Source of the DNA: Oscillospiraceae bacterium
GTDB taxonomy: Bacteria > Bacillota > Clostridia > Oscillospirales > Oscillospiraceae
NCBI GenBank assembly: GCA_016296045.1
Contig: JAEDKB010000105.1
Span: 1-6,005, forward strand
DNA: 6,005 nucleotides
Direction: 5' to 3'
The position numbers and the translations under genes are program-made. Below the pieces are notes generated by a model. It was not told the DNA's origin. It saw only the letters and a list, made by a program, of their open reading frames with translations, and did no database searches. This document shows, piece after piece, positions 5,861-6,005 of the stretch. Within the stretch, counting starts at the first letter, position 1, and each line of letters opens with the position of its first letter.

Positions 5861-5904
5861 TTCGCGCATGCGCGAACGCAACAAAATAAAAATTTTGTTG
5901 CGTT
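5861..5904. repeat. Perfect 16-bp palindrome overlapping a 13-bp hairpin
   Basis: TTCGCGCATGCGCGAA (5861-5876) is a perfect palindrome. It shares two bases with a perfect 13-bp stem (5875-5887 with 5892-5904, loop AAAA). No T-tract follows on either side, so a terminator is unlikely. The second stem overlaps the -35 of the rightward promoter candidate at 5898-5926, and the palindrome could be a regulator binding site. Confidence 0.5.
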
Positions 5905-5926
5905 GGGAGTGGAAGTGTGATATAAT
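5898..5926 (+). promoter_or_regulatory. Rightward promoter candidate leading out of the window
   Basis: TTGCGT (5898-5903) and a perfect TATAAT (5921-5926) are separated by 17 bases, with TGA directly before the hexamer (5918-5920) giving an extended -10. It would drive a gene beyond the right edge and would transcribe the palindromic element at 5936-6005 as part of the leader. Confidence 0.5.
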
Positions 5927-5935
5927 ATTATCATA

Positions 5936-6005
5936 TCATACTAGTTCTTTATAAAAAGCTTGAAAAGCTTTTTATAGCACCGAAGGTGCGTCAAGAACTG
6001 CATGA
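5936..6005. repeat. Palindromic element, copy B, with two internal hairpins
   Basis: The ends pair: TCAT (5936-5939) with ATGA (6002-6005), and AGTTCTT (5943-5949) with AAGAACT (5993-5999), with unpaired bases between. Inside are a perfect 12-bp hairpin (5950-5961 with 5965-5976, loop GAA) and a 5-bp hairpin (5977-5981 with 5985-5989, loop GAA). The fold is a three-way junction. Its ends match those of the inverted repeat at 5247-5293. The element may extend past the window edge. Confidence 0.6.

Noticed and set aside
5650..5889. 79-codon open frame on the plus strand
   Set aside because: No SD before the ATG, no recognisable family, and the C-terminal half runs through the G+T-rich tract, palindrome and hairpin, giving an Arg/Phe-rich low-complexity peptide.

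Overview
The window looks like chromosomal DNA from a low-to-mid GC Bacillota, most likely a gut-type Clostridia (Oscillospirales-like). The L19 and PFK proteins are typical of Bacillota, the Shine-Dalgarno (SD) sites are strong AGGAGG types, the sigma-A-like promoters are clear, and most genes have their own terminator. The species cannot be named from the sequence alone. No phage, plasmid, CRISPR or defence gene is visible.

Layout. Positions 1-119 are non-coding, with two stacked hairpins and a rightward T-tract. Positions 120-2522 (minus) encode an 800-residue P-type cation ATPase of the CtpE/Exp7-like type. A divergent promoter region (2523-2741) separates it from rplS (L19; 2742-3083, plus), which has its own promoter, a possible structured leader and a strong SD. 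rplS converges on pfkA (3139-4125, minus; ATP-dependent 6-phosphofructokinase) across a shared terminator. Upstream of pfkA lie its promoter and the terminator of the next gene, a FabG-type short-chain dehydrogenase (4295-5041, minus).

The last 960 bases (5042-6005) hold no convincing gene. From about 5078 to 5379 nearly every base lies in a hairpin. A 163-bp block has terminal arms that pair with each other and enclose three abutting hairpins. A 22-bp near-perfect inverted repeat and two further hairpins follow. A near-consensus leftward promoter at 5390-5418 would transcribe this array as a leader of about 340 nt for the dehydrogenase gene. At the right edge a second palindromic element (5936-6005) shares its end sequences with the one at 5247-5293, which suggests a small family of interspersed palindromic repeats. 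A plausible rightward promoter (5898-5926) points out of the window.

The four genes do not form a pathway or operon. They are single housekeeping or metabolic units: ion transport, translation, glycolysis and a redox enzyme of unknown substrate. The points most worth following are the hairpin array and its promoter, the altered effector-site residues in PFK, and the BaiA-like look of the dehydrogenase.
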